From Enterococcus hirae ATCC 9790 (GTDB taxonomy: Bacteria; Bacillota; Bacilli; Lactobacillales; Enterococcaceae): 64,000 nt of DNA. Below the pieces are notes generated by a model. That model had not been told where the DNA came from. It made no database searches and was given only the letters and a program-made list of their open reading frames with translations. Within the stretch, counting starts at the first letter, position 1. Every line of letters starts with the position of its first letter. Of this stretch, positions 17,508 to 25,706 are shown piece by piece. The position numbers and the translations under genes are program-made. The stretch spans positions 518,501 to 582,500 of the forward strand of contig NC_018081.1 of NCBI RefSeq assembly GCF_000271405.2, written 5' to 3'.

Positions 17508-18790
17508 GATGGGTCCTCCTGAACCAATTTGGCTAGATCCGTAAAAAATTCAGGATATGAAATATTGACTGCTTCAGGATTGAGTAGTTCGACAGGTTCT
17601 GCGGTTAGTAAAGCGGCGATTTGTAACATCATCCCAATTCGATGGTCCCCATGGCTATCCACTGTCGCTCCATGTAAAGATGTTGGTCCGTGAATAATCA
17701 AACCATCTTCTGTCGGTTCAATGTTCGCACCCATTTTCGTTAATTCTTCCGCAGTTGCATCAATCCGATTCGTTTCTTTGACTTTTAATTCCTGAGCATC
17801 ACGAATGATGGTTGTGCCTGTTGCTTGAGTAGCAGCTAATGCAATGATTGGTAACTCATCAATCAAGCGTGGGATGATTTCTCCCTGGATCTCACAAGCA
17901 TGGAGTTGCGCAGAACGGACAATCAAATCTGCTGCTTGATTTTGCTCATCCAGCTGTCTTTCTTCAATATTAGCACCCATTTGCATCAACACATCGAGAA
18001 TCCCTGTCCGTGTCGGATTGATTCCTACTTGTTTTAAGAGGACTTCACTGTTTGCTAAAATACTTGCTGCGACGAGATAAAACGCAGCCGAAGAAATATC
18101 CCCTGGGACAGTGACTTCTTGTCCGATCAACTGCTGTGGTCCAGTGACTATAATTTCTTTTCCTTCCACTTGGATCTTCCCACCGAATTGTTTGATCATC
18201 TCTTCGGTATGGTTCCTTGACTGTTCTTTCTCGATGATTTTAGTGGTCCCTTCGGCTTGTAAAGCTGCAAAAAGGATAGCAGACTTCACTTGCGCACTAG
18301 CAATGGGCATGTGATACTCGATCCCGTGCAATGTATTTCCAGTTACTTTTAGTGGAGGAAATTCAGCTTCGGCCGTTCCTTGTAAATCAGCACCCATCTC
18401 ACGCAATGGCTTCATCACACGTTCCATCGGACGGCGATTCAAAGAAGCATCCCCTGCAATCTCAGAAGTAAATGGACAGCCTGCTAAAATTCCTAATACT
18501 AAGCGCATCGTTGTGCCAGAATTTCCTGCATCTAGCCTAGAAGATGGTGCTGTTAATCCTTCAAATCCTTTTCCTTCAATCATGATTTGTTCATTTTTTT
18601 CGGTAATACGTACCCCTAATTGCTTAAAAACTGCAATCGTACTTAAACAATCTTCAGCTTTTAAAAAATTGTTGACGATCGTAGTTCCTTTGCTGATCGC
18701 ACCAAACATGATGCTGCGATGGGAAATCGATTTATCAGCAGGAATCACTAATTCTCCATTGATCCCATTTTTAGCTGTCAATAGTTTCAT
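17504..18790 (-). CDS. aroA: 3-phosphoshikimate 1-carboxyvinyltransferase (EPSP synthase)
   Basis: A 428-residue EPSP synthase. The N-terminal [10 protein letters not shown] and the [11 protein letters not shown] motif bind phosphoshikimate and PEP. At the position after NSGTTMR the sequence reads [11 protein letters not shown], and later LNRRPMERV, as in the class II (Gram-positive) enzymes. It starts 4 bases after tyrA ends and overlaps aroK by 4 bases. Confidence 0.96.
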   Translation of the reverse strand: MKLLTAKNGINGELVIPADKSISHRSIMFGAISKGTTIVNNFLKAEDCLSTIAVFKQLGVRITEKNEQIMIEGKGFEGLTAPSSRLDAGNSGTTMRLVLGILAGCPFTSEIAGDASLNRRPMERVMKPLREMGADLQGTAEAEFPPLKVTGNTLHGIEYHMPIASAQVKSAILFAALQAEGTTKIIEKEQSRNHTEEMIKQFGGKIQVEGKEIIVTGPQQLIGQEVTVPGDISSAAFYLVAASILANSEVLLKQVGINPTRTGILDVLMQMGANIEERQLDEQNQAADLIVRSAQLHACEIQGEIIPRLIDELPIIALAATQATGTTIIRDAQELKVKETNRIDATAEELTKMGANIEPTEDGLIIHGPTSLHGATVDSHGDHRIGMMLQIAALLTAEPVELLNPEAVNISYPEFFTDLAKLVQEDPS

Positions 18791-18794
18791 GACT

Positions 18795-19874
18795 TCAACT
18801 CCTTATCCAACAATGAAATTTTTCGGCTTCGATCAGCTTCTGTCCTTTAAGTAAATCCGCTTGATTTTTAAAAGACAACTCTAACACACCAAAAATATCT
18901 TCTCTTGTTTCTTGGATGCTCAAATTAATAATGGAAAGATTTGCCTGACTTAGTACGTTAGTAACTTTTGCGACAGCACCAGCGATATCGGGAATATCGA
19001 CATATAAATCATAAAAAGCTGGAATCGCTCCTTGTTTTTTCCGGGGCAACTGATCCCGTGTTTGTTTTGCCTGCACAAAGAACTCTTGAATTGCCGATTG
19101 GTTTTGATCAATCAGTTCCTGTTTTAACGTTTCCATTGCGCCTTGCCAGTCTTCCATCAACTGAATCATCATTTCTTGGTTCGTCATTAAAATATCCGTC
19201 CACATTTGGGGATCTGATGAAGCAATCCGTGTAATATCCCGGAATCCGCCAGCGGCTAATTGTGAGGCACGTGGATATTTTTGATTCAGCTGCTCACTGA
19301 TTTGTACTAATCCTGAAGCGACAATATGTGGCAAATGACTTAGCACCCCAACGATCTCATCGTGATCTTTGGCAGTTAAGCGAACAAACTTTGCTCGAGT
19401 AGGACGTAGTAAAGCGATCAGTTCTTCTGTACGTTCACTTTGACAGTCATCCGTTACGATATAATACGCTTCTTCAAATAAATACGGATTGCCTGCTTTT
19501 ACTCCTGATTTATGTGAACCAGCCATCGGATGCCCACCAATAAAATCAAATGGGAGTTGCTTCGCTAGCGCCATTATCGTCGCTTTCGTACTTCCGGTAT
19601 CACTTACTAATACTGTTTCTTTCAAGGGAAGTGTCGCCAATCAGTTGAGATACTCCAAGCTAACTTGAACTGGAACGGCAAGGATAATCACATCCATTTG
19701 ACTAGCTGCCTCGATCCCTGTGACAACCTGATCGACTAACTGTGTTTTTTCCGCTATTTCTCTTGTTTCTTCTGAATGATCCCAGCCATAAAGGGTAATT
19801 GCTGACCCTTTGATCGCTCGGCATAAGGAAGCGCCAATCAGACCCAATCCTATGACAAACACCTTTTTTTTCAT
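18795..19874 (-). pseudogene. tyrA: tyrA (prephenate dehydrogenase) interrupted by an in-frame TGA
   Basis: The frame begins at 19874 with the NAD-binding motif VIGLGLIGASLCRAIKG and would encode 359 residues. Codon 78 is TGA (19641-19643), and reading continues in the same frame to 18795 with intact family motifs: VSDTGSTK, GGHPMAGSHKSG and a C-terminal ACT domain (YVDIPDIAGAVAKV). A TGG Trp codon changed to TGA would fit. The codon after the stop is TTG, so weak restart is conceivable but would lack the cofactor-binding N-terminus. As read, the cell would lack prephenate dehydrogenase from this locus. Confidence 0.88.
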
Positions 19875-19886
19875 CGCTACCTCCGA

Positions 19887-21050
19887 TTAGAATTCTTTGG
19901 TCATTTGGCGGTGATTTGCAACGGCTTTTTTTAATTCTTGCATATTATCTGCTGGAAAATGCTCAAGTATCTCGCGAACAAGAGTGGTCGCAATCACATG
20001 CTCTGCGACGACTGAAGCTGCTGGAACTGCCGTACTATCGGAACGTTCCACACTAGCTTTATAAGGTTCTTTAGTATCGATGTTCACGCTCATGAGAGGT
20101 TTATATAAAGTAGGAATTGGTTTCATCACGCCCCGAACAATAATCTGTTCTCCGTTGGTCATTCCACCTTCAAAGCCACCTAAATGATTACTTGCTCGGT
20201 GATAGCCGCTTTCGTCCCAAGTGATTTCATCCATCACCTGTGATCCTGGTAACGAAGCAGCTTCAAACCCAATTCCAAATTCGACTCCCTTAAAAGCATT
20301 GATGCTTAACATCGCTTGAGCTAACTTACCGTCTAATTTTTTATCCCACTGTACATAGCTCCCTAACCCTGCTGGCACATTTTCGACCCGAACTTCCACT
20401 ACACCTCCCAAAGTGTCTCCTGCTTTTTTAGTAGCATCGATCAAGGCTTTTACTTCCTCTTCAATCATTAGATCTACCATGTTCACTTCGGAGATAGTCG
20501 TCTTTTCTTTGATTTCTGTCACGGTCAAATTCTCTGGCACATTCGCTTTGATTCCTCCAAGGATCGCTACATGACTAGCAATCTCTATATCTAAAGCAGC
20601 TAAAATCTGTTTTGCTAGTGCCCCGATTGCTACTCGCATCGTCGTTTCTCTTGCGGAAGAACGCTCTAATACATTTCTAAGATCATGGTGTTGATACTTC
20701 ATACCACCAACTAAATCGGCATGACCTGGTCTTGGTTTAGCCACTCGTCGTAGATTTTCTTCTTTTTCAGAAACTGGAGTAACTGACATCACCGTTTGCC
20801 AGTTCTTCCAATCTTTGTTCGTGACAGTCATTGTGATCGGTGAGCCTAATGTTTTGCCGTGACGAATACCCGATGTGATTGTCACTTGATCTTTTTCAAT
20901 CTTCATGCGCCCACCTCGACCATAACCACCTTGTCGTCTAGCTAATTCTTGATTGATTGCCTCAATCGATAAGGTTAAGCCTGCTGGAACTCCTTCAATA
21001 ATCGCTGTCAAATTAGGCCCATGTGATTCTCCTGCTGTTAAGTAACGCAT
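19887..21050 (-). CDS. aroC: Chorismate synthase
   Basis: A 387-residue chorismate synthase with the opening [24 protein letters not shown], the GYGRGGRM motif, and the C-terminal family motif [15 protein letters not shown]. It is FMN-dependent and catalyses the last common step of aromatic synthesis. Its ATG follows immediately after the aroB stop (TAAATG), indicating coupled translation. Confidence 0.96.
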   Translation of the reverse strand: MRYLTAGESHGPNLTAIIEGVPAGLTLSIEAINQELARRQGGYGRGGRMKIEKDQVTITSGIRHGKTLGSPITMTVTNKDWKNWQTVMSVTPVSEKEENLRRVAKPRPGHADLVGGMKYQHHDLRNVLERSSARETTMRVAIGALAKQILAALDIEIASHVAILGGIKANVPENLTVTEIKEKTTISEVNMVDLMIEEEVKALIDATKKAGDTLGGVVEVRVENVPAGLGSYVQWDKKLDGKLAQAMLSINAFKGVEFGIGFEAASLPGSQVMDEITWDESGYHRASNHLGGFEGGMTNGEQIIVRGVMKPIPTLYKPLMSVNIDTKEPYKASVERSDSTAVPAASVVAEHVIATTLVREILEHFPADNMQELKKAVANHRQMTKEF

Positions 21051-22115
21051 TTACTCACCTTCTTCTAAATAATTTTTGATTGCTTCGATTGGGATCGATT
21101 GGATTTTTGCCTGACCGATTTTTTCTAATAAAATAATTTTCAACTGTTTTCCCCGGGCTTTTTTATCATGAGTGATCGCCTGGAACAACGCCTGTTCATC
21201 CCATGGTTCGTAAGAAATGGGCAACTGATACTTTTGGATCATCTTGATAAGTTGTTGCGTCGTTCCTTCAGGTGTTTCTTTCCTTTTTTCAGCATTCCGA
21301 CTGATTTGTACCATGCCGATCGCCACTGCTTCTCCATGACTAATCTGTCCATATCCTGCTGTTTGCTCGATAGCGTGTCCGATCGTGTGACCAAAGTTGA
21401 GGAACAAACGACTGCCTTGATCAAATTGATCTTCTTCTACCACTTCTTTTTTTACACGTAAAGCTTTTTCGATCACTAGCTCGCTATGTGCTACTAAATC
21501 AGCTACATCAATAAAACGAGCTAACTCTCTCCAAAGACTTTCATCCTTGATCGCACCACACTTGATGATTTCTGCAATTCCTTCTTGGATCCTTTTTACT
21601 GGTAATGTCGTCAGCGTTTCTGGATCAATCAACACACCGTCTGGCTGTGCAAATGTGCCAATCATATTTTTAGCGTTTGGTGCATTGACTGCTGTTTTGC
21701 CACCTATGCTTGAGTCTACTTGTGCCAATAAGGAGGTAGGAATCTGTACAAAAGAAATTCCTCTCATGTAAGTTGATGCCACAAAACCAGCTAAATCGCC
21801 TACAACACCGCCACCTAGAGCAATAATGCCATCACTTCTCGTCAATTGTTCAGTGGCTAGAAAATCATATAATTTAGCAGCCATCGACAGTGATTTACTT
21901 TCTTCGCCAGCCGGAATAACATAATTCACAACCTCATACCGATCGGCTAATTGTTGTTGTATCTTTTGACCATAAAGCGGAAAGACATTTTCATCACTAA
22001 TGATCGCAATTTTCTTTTCTTGCCATAAACCGGAAAGCCAATCTGCGACTTGATCTAGTGCGTTTCGCTGGATGATGATCTCATAGCTTTTTTCGGGTAA
22101 GACAACTTCTAACAT
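21051..22115 (-). CDS. aroB: 3-dehydroquinate synthase
   Basis: A 354-residue enzyme with the NAD-binding GGGVVGDLAGF motif, YMRGISFVQIPTSLLAQVDSSIGGKT, and the zinc ligands in NFGHTIGHAIE. It converts DAHP to 3-dehydroquinate. It starts 15 bases after aroF. AroD and AroE functions are not encoded in this window and must lie elsewhere. Confidence 0.96.
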   Translation of the reverse strand: MLEVVLPEKSYEIIIQRNALDQVADWLSGLWQEKKIAIISDENVFPLYGQKIQQQLADRYEVVNYVIPAGEESKSLSMAAKLYDFLATEQLTRSDGIIALGGGVVGDLAGFVASTYMRGISFVQIPTSLLAQVDSSIGGKTAVNAPNAKNMIGTFAQPDGVLIDPETLTTLPVKRIQEGIAEIIKCGAIKDESLWRELARFIDVADLVAHSELVIEKALRVKKEVVEEDQFDQGSRLFLNFGHTIGHAIEQTAGYGQISHGEAVAIGMVQISRNAEKRKETPEGTTQQLIKMIQKYQLPISYEPWDEQALFQAITHDKKARGKQLKIILLEKIGQAKIQSIPIEAIKNYLEEGE

Positions 22116-22130
22116 CCGTGTTTCTCCTCT

Positions 22131-23150
22131 CTATAAAGCGTTTATTTTCTTCATCGCTTCTACTAAGATGTCCACTTCATTCATCATTTTCAGGTAGTTT
22201 TTCTCATTCAATGACTGCTGTCCATCAGACCAAGCATGAATCGGATCAGGATGGATCTCTACAATCATTCCATCTGCCCCACTAGCAACACCTGCTCGTG
22301 CCATTGGTGTCACTAAGTCCCAGACACCCGTTCCATGACTTGGGTCAACGATGATCGGGAAATGACTTAATTTTTTGATCAGTGGTACGGCACTTAGATC
22401 GAATGTATTTCTAGTAGCTGTTTCGTAAGTGCGGATTCCGCGTTCAATGAAGATGATGTTTGAATTGTTTTGAACTGCAATGTATTCAGCGGCATTTAAC
22501 CACTCTTCGATCGTACCTGAGATGCCACGTTTTAAGCCAATTGGTTTTCCTGTTCGTCCTACAGCTTCTAATAAACGGAAATTTTGCATATTTCGTGCGC
22601 CGATTTGAATGATATCTGCGTATTCACTGACCACATCGATATGCGCTTCATCCATCACTTCGGTAATCACTTTCAAGTCATAATGATCCGCAGCTTTACG
22701 CATCATTTTCAACCCTTCTTCACCTAATCCTTGGAAAGCGTATGGTGACGTTCTTGGTTTGTAGGCACCACCACGTAAGATTTTAGCACCACCAGCCTTA
22801 GCCATTCGTGCTGTCTCCATGATTTGCTCTTCCCCTTCGACAGAACAAGGACCAGCCATTGTCACAAAACTCCCATCACCGATTTTCACTCCAGCTACAT
22901 CAACGATCGTATCTTGAGGATGAAATTCTCGTGACGTCAATTTGTACGTATTGGTAATCGGTACGGCACGTTCTACGATATCGTAGCGTTCAAACGGAAC
23001 ATCCCGAATTACCTTTGGATCTCCTAAAAGCCCTAAGACAAAACGATCTTTACCATGGTTGATCTGTACATCTAGCCCTTCTTCTTTAATACGTTCAATC
23101 ACTTGTGTTAACTCACTTTCTTGGATACCTGGTTTAATGATTAGAATCAT
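22131..23150 (-). CDS. aroF: 3-deoxy-7-phosphoheptulonate (DAHP) synthase, type I-beta
   Basis: A 339-residue enzyme with an N-terminal ferredoxin-like regulatory domain (about 1-70) and a TIM barrel with MAGPCSVEGEEQI, RGGAYKPRTSPY, IQIGARNMQNF and DPSHGTG motifs. DAHP synthases with this extra domain can be feedback-inhibited by aromatic products. As first gene of the operon and first committed step, it is the logical control point and lies directly behind a peptide attenuator. Confidence 0.95.
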   Translation of the reverse strand: MILIIKPGIQESELTQVIERIKEEGLDVQINHGKDRFVLGLLGDPKVIRDVPFERYDIVERAVPITNTYKLTSREFHPQDTIVDVAGVKIGDGSFVTMAGPCSVEGEEQIMETARMAKAGGAKILRGGAYKPRTSPYAFQGLGEEGLKMMRKAADHYDLKVITEVMDEAHIDVVSEYADIIQIGARNMQNFRLLEAVGRTGKPIGLKRGISGTIEEWLNAAEYIAVQNNSNIIFIERGIRTYETATRNTFDLSAVPLIKKLSHFPIIVDPSHGTGVWDLVTPMARAGVASGADGMIVEIHPDPIHAWSDGQQSLNEKNYLKMMNEVDILVEAMKKINAL

Positions 23151-23293
23151 ACAATAACTCCCTTTGTTTTTTATTTTGTGTTTCGCTTCATCGATTTCCT
23201 CGCTGTTTGATTGGATTACATAAATTCTTGCAAATCAATCGTTACTTTGCTTATACCTTGTTTGAATGCGTTTAGTTCCCCCTTTATGTAACA

Positions 23294-23334
23294 AAAAAAG
23301 CCCACCGTAGAAAATCCATCTACAGTGAGCCCCT
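23294..23334 (-). terminator. Second attenuator terminator of the aro leader
   Basis: On the minus strand GGGGCTCACTGTAGA pairs with TCTACGGTGGGC, followed by seven T (23294-23300). Its 3' arm resembles that of the first terminator (TCTAC.GTGGGC against TCTAT.GTGGC), suggesting a duplicated attenuator. Confidence 0.85.
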
Positions 23335-23344
23335 GAATCAATCA

Positions 23345-23381
23345 AATAAAAAAGCCACTATAGATTTTTCATCTATGCGGC
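23345..23381 (-). terminator. First attenuator terminator of the aro leader
   Basis: On the minus strand GCCGCATAGAT pairs with ATCTATAGTGGC and is followed by TTTTTTATTT. It lies between the leader peptide and aroF, so most transcripts should stop here unless an alternative structure forms. Confidence 0.88.
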
Positions 23382-23406
23382 GAGCAAGTCATCTCAAACA
23401 TCCTTA

Positions 23407-23418
23407 GCCATCATAGAT
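23407..23418 (-). promoter_or_regulatory. Antiterminator arm of the aro attenuator
   Basis: ATCTATGATGGC on the minus strand is nearly identical to the 3' arm of terminator 1 (ATCTATAGTGGC) and can pair with the same 5' arm GCCGCATAGAT, so the two structures are mutually exclusive. It lies in the loop of a third possible stem, CAAACATC (23432-23439) with GATGTTTG (23395-23402), an 8-base perfect match. Confidence 0.7.
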
Positions 23419-23464
23419 ACAAACAAACGCTGATGTTTGCACCCATAATCGTATGAATACAAAC

Positions 23465-23521
23465 TTATCTAAAATAGCTAAAGTAATAATTATTCAGTTG
23501 TGAACTATGTGTGATTTTCAT
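23465..23521 (-). CDS. Tyr/Phe-rich leader peptide of the aro operon
   Basis: A complete 18-codon frame, MKITHSSQLNNYYFSYFR, with GGAGCG seven bases before the ATG. Five of the last seven residues are Tyr or Phe (YYFSYF). It lies between a strong promoter and tandem terminators upstream of aroF, the position of attenuation leader peptides. Ribosome stalling at Tyr/Phe codons when these amino acids are scarce would favour the antiterminator. Function is inferred from arrangement and codon content. It is too short for standard gene calling. Confidence 0.82.
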   Translation of the reverse strand: MKITHSSQLNNYYFSYFR

Positions 23522-23556
23522 AATAATCGCTCCAAACTGATATAAGATTGAGTTTA

Positions 23557-23585
23557 AGTATAGAGATGTTTTTGAAAGAAGTCAA
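23557..23585 (-). promoter_or_regulatory. Promoter of the aro operon
   Basis: TTGACT (23580-23585), 17-base spacer, TATACT (23557-23562) on the minus strand. Predicted start near 23550, about 30 bases before the leader peptide ATG. Confidence 0.8.
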
Positions 23586-23788
23586 ACAATTTCTTGAATA
23601 AAATGATCAAAGGGTATGAAAAAAGGGCTTTTACCTGATAAAAACTCCAATTTACCCACTAAATAGTCGCAGGAGAATGCTGAAAATACCATAGAAAAGT
23701 ATCAACAGCATGTCCGGCTTCTACTTCTATAATCAAACGAGCCCAAAAGTGAGCTGAAATTGTTCTTTATTTTGAAATTTGCCCGCTC

Positions 23789-25093
23789 TTACAATCGTTT
23801 TTGTCCGTCTAACTTTTGGATCTCAGTAATATCTTGCGTGACTTCTAAGCACCCAAGATAATCACCTGTCTCATTTTTTAAAGCAAAGTAGCGAATATAA
23901 ATTTTCCGTCCTCTCATATCAATCCAAAATTCTGCTGAATCCCTTGTTCCTGTACGGAAATCGTCAAGTATTTGTTGGACAAGATGCATGCTTTTTGGTG
24001 GATGACAGTTGACGACTTCACGACCAATGACAGAAGTAGTTCTTGGAAAGACCCGTTTCTTTCCTTCTGAGAAGAAACGAACCCGATCCTCATGATCAAC
24101 AAATGTCAAATCCACAGGCAACACTTGAAACAAGGCAACTAATTGCTCCAACTGTAACGCTCCTGTCGGAAATTGCACAACTAAATCAGTCATAGGTGCT
24201 GTTTCGTCTTGAACTGCCTCTGACGTAAACTCTTCGATCCCAAGACCAGCAGCAATACCATCGGTCGTTTCTTTAGCTTTTTTAATGGCTAATTGACGAG
24301 CTGGTTCCCGTTCGCTTTCTTTTTCGAGTGATTCTTGGCTTGGCTTCCATGGAAGTGGTTCAGGGATAAACGCAAAACCGATATCAAAGCTGTCATGAGC
24401 GATTTGTTCCCAATCTTTAAGGCTAAACACATCTAAGGTCATGGGTACCATGATCTCCTCTTCCTTAAAAATCATCTCTTCAACTTCTGTTTTTACTGCT
24501 TCCCATTTTTCGGATAGCGGATTATAAGCCGCTTTGTCTGTAGCTAAATAAGCATTCAGCGCTTTGATCATTTCACGGATATCATCATCTACACCCCACA
24601 TCACTTTAGGTGGGGCTGAGATTCCGTATTTTTCCATATAAGAAAAGATCAACGTTTCTTTTCGTGCATAATGCTTGTCGATCTGCAATAAATCAGTCAA
24701 AGCGTGTTGCAATCGTTCCTTTTGTGACCAATCTCCTTTAGCCATTTTTGCCAATAACCCGTCAATTTCATCCGTCAGTAACGACTGCAACACTTGGTTT
24801 TCTAACTTTAAGGTATGGATCGGGTGTCCTGGTTGTGCGTGTTCATAATTGGAATGATGGATCTCATTGATCGCTCCTTTAAAAACAGCTGCATGGATAT
24901 TACATAACTTTTGGATTTCTGACGGATCAAGACCGCTTTGAATCAATGCTTTTTCCGCAGCAGTGATTTCTGTAACATCGACTCCCTCAAATTCTTCATT
25001 GAACAATCGTTTTGCTTCTTCAAAAGAACCACCTTTATGTAAAAGTGACAGGATTTCAACAATCCGTTCTTGTCGTTGATTCGTGGGTTTCAT
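23789..25093 (-). CDS. DUF438 / hemerythrin-like / PAS domain protein
   Basis: A 434-residue cytoplasmic protein. The N-terminal ~70 residues match the DUF438 type, followed by a hemerythrin-like four-helix region with candidate iron ligands (HPIHTLKLENQ, HYARKETLIF, EEIMVPM). The C-terminal ~120 residues form a PAS domain (LPVDLTFVDHEDRVRFFSEGKKRVF). Such proteins are thought to sense or handle iron, oxygen or nitric oxide, but a defined function is not established. It overlaps the upstream DUF1858 gene by 4 bases, so the two are probably coupled. Confidence 0.82.
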   Translation of the reverse strand: MKPTNQRQERIVEILSLLHKGGSFEEAKRLFNEEFEGVDVTEITAAEKALIQSGLDPSEIQKLCNIHAAVFKGAINEIHHSNYEHAQPGHPIHTLKLENQVLQSLLTDEIDGLLAKMAKGDWSQKERLQHALTDLLQIDKHYARKETLIFSYMEKYGISAPPKVMWGVDDDIREMIKALNAYLATDKAAYNPLSEKWEAVKTEVEEMIFKEEEIMVPMTLDVFSLKDWEQIAHDSFDIGFAFIPEPLPWKPSQESLEKESEREPARQLAIKKAKETTDGIAAGLGIEEFTSEAVQDETAPMTDLVVQFPTGALQLEQLVALFQVLPVDLTFVDHEDRVRFFSEGKKRVFPRTTSVIGREVVNCHPPKSMHLVQQILDDFRTGTRDSAEFWIDMRGRKIYIRYFALKNETGDYLGCLEVTQDITEIQKLDGQKRL

Positions 25094-25323
25094 TTTACCA
25101 ATCCTTTCACAATAAATCCTGATGTTTCAAAAGCAGTAACAATTTGTTCTAAAGGAATTTTTTTCATTTGAGCCCCTTTAGGAATCGTCATATAGCGACC
25201 AGCAGTTTGCAACATCCCAGGTTGGTTGATGGCATTAAATCCTAGCTCTGACATGATTTGTTTGACTTCTGGATATTCAGTAACTAATTCAAATAATGTT
25301 TTGGAAAAATCGATTTCTCTCAT
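25090..25323 (-). CDS. DUF1858 domain protein
   Basis: A 77-residue protein starting MREIDFSKTLFELVTEYPEVKQIM at 25323, chosen for the AAGGAGG site upstream; a longer frame to 25389 would cover the promoter and operator. DUF1858 domains are small helical modules often paired with hemerythrin or redox proteins, as here. The role is unknown. A Fur-like inverted repeat lies in its leader. Confidence 0.82.
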   Translation of the reverse strand: MREIDFSKTLFELVTEYPEVKQIMSELGFNAINQPGMLQTAGRYMTIPKGAQMKKIPLEQIVTAFETSGFIVKGLVK

Positions 25324-25340
25324 TTTACTTCCTCCTTCAT

Positions 25341-25355
25341 TGAGAATCGTTCTCA
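25341..25355. promoter_or_regulatory. Fur-family box upstream of DUF1858-DUF438
   Basis: TGAGAATCGTTCTCA is an inverted repeat of TGAGAA around three bases and differs by one base from TGAGAATCATTCTCA, a classical Fur-box core. It lies between the -10 (TATAAT, 25369-25374, minus strand) and the ribosome site, where a bound repressor would block transcription. Fur, PerR and Zur boxes are similar, so the exact regulator is uncertain. Confidence 0.6.
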
Positions 25356-25655
25356 TTCGATCGGATTCATTATAAACGATTTTGTGCACTTTTACACGAT
25401 AATTTCAAAGCAAATCTTTTTTACCATTCTAACGATGAGTATACCTAGGCTCATTCTTTTTTTGAGAGTAAAACTTATTAATGACTTTCTGATCAGCAAA
25501 AAATAAAATAACATTTTTTATTAAACGAGGAGGTCATCTAGCAATTTTTTCTTTCAATCTAATTTTGCTCCAGATACTACCTATTTCTCTAAACGATAAA
25601 AAGACAAATGTCTTCTTTTCTATTATTTTTTTACCCATTCCATCACGTTTTTTCG

Positions 25656-25685
25656 TTGACACAAAACGCGAACATGTGTTCTAAT
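25656..25685 (+). promoter_or_regulatory. SOS promoter with LexA box
   Basis: TTGACA (25656-25661), 18-base spacer, TCTAAT (25680-25685). CGAACATGTGTTCT (25669-25682) fits the Gram-positive LexA (Cheo) box CGAAC-N4-GTTC and lies between the -35 and -10, the position expected for SOS repression of the downstream polymerase gene. Confidence 0.75.
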
Positions 25686-25706
25686 CAATAGGAAGAGGTG
25701 GCGAAT

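Larger units (their letters stand above)
23151..23788 (-). other. Leader region of the aro operon and 3' flank of the DUF438 gene
   Basis: The 23151-23585 part is the aro leader: promoter, leader peptide, antiterminator arm and two terminators, annotated separately. The remaining 200 bases up to the DUF438 stop codon show no gene and no convincing terminator. Confidence 0.7.
25324..25706. other. Intergenic region between the DUF1858 gene and the Y-family polymerase
   Basis: Divergent 383-base stretch with the DUF1858 promoter and Fur-like box on the left and the LexA box and promoter on the right. Between them a GAGGAGG sequence near 25529 has no start codon in range. A small AAGACA/GTCTT hairpin lies near 25600. 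No gene is seen. Confidence 0.55.

Noticed and set aside
19638..19640. TTG as the true start of a separate tyrA-like gene
   Set aside because: It directly follows the TGA in the same frame, lacks a ribosome site, and would give a dehydrogenase without its NAD-binding domain.
23151..23560. T-box riboswitch upstream of aroF
   Set aside because: No T-box sequence of the GGTGG-ACCGCG type and no specifier-loop layout were seen; the leader peptide explains the region better.
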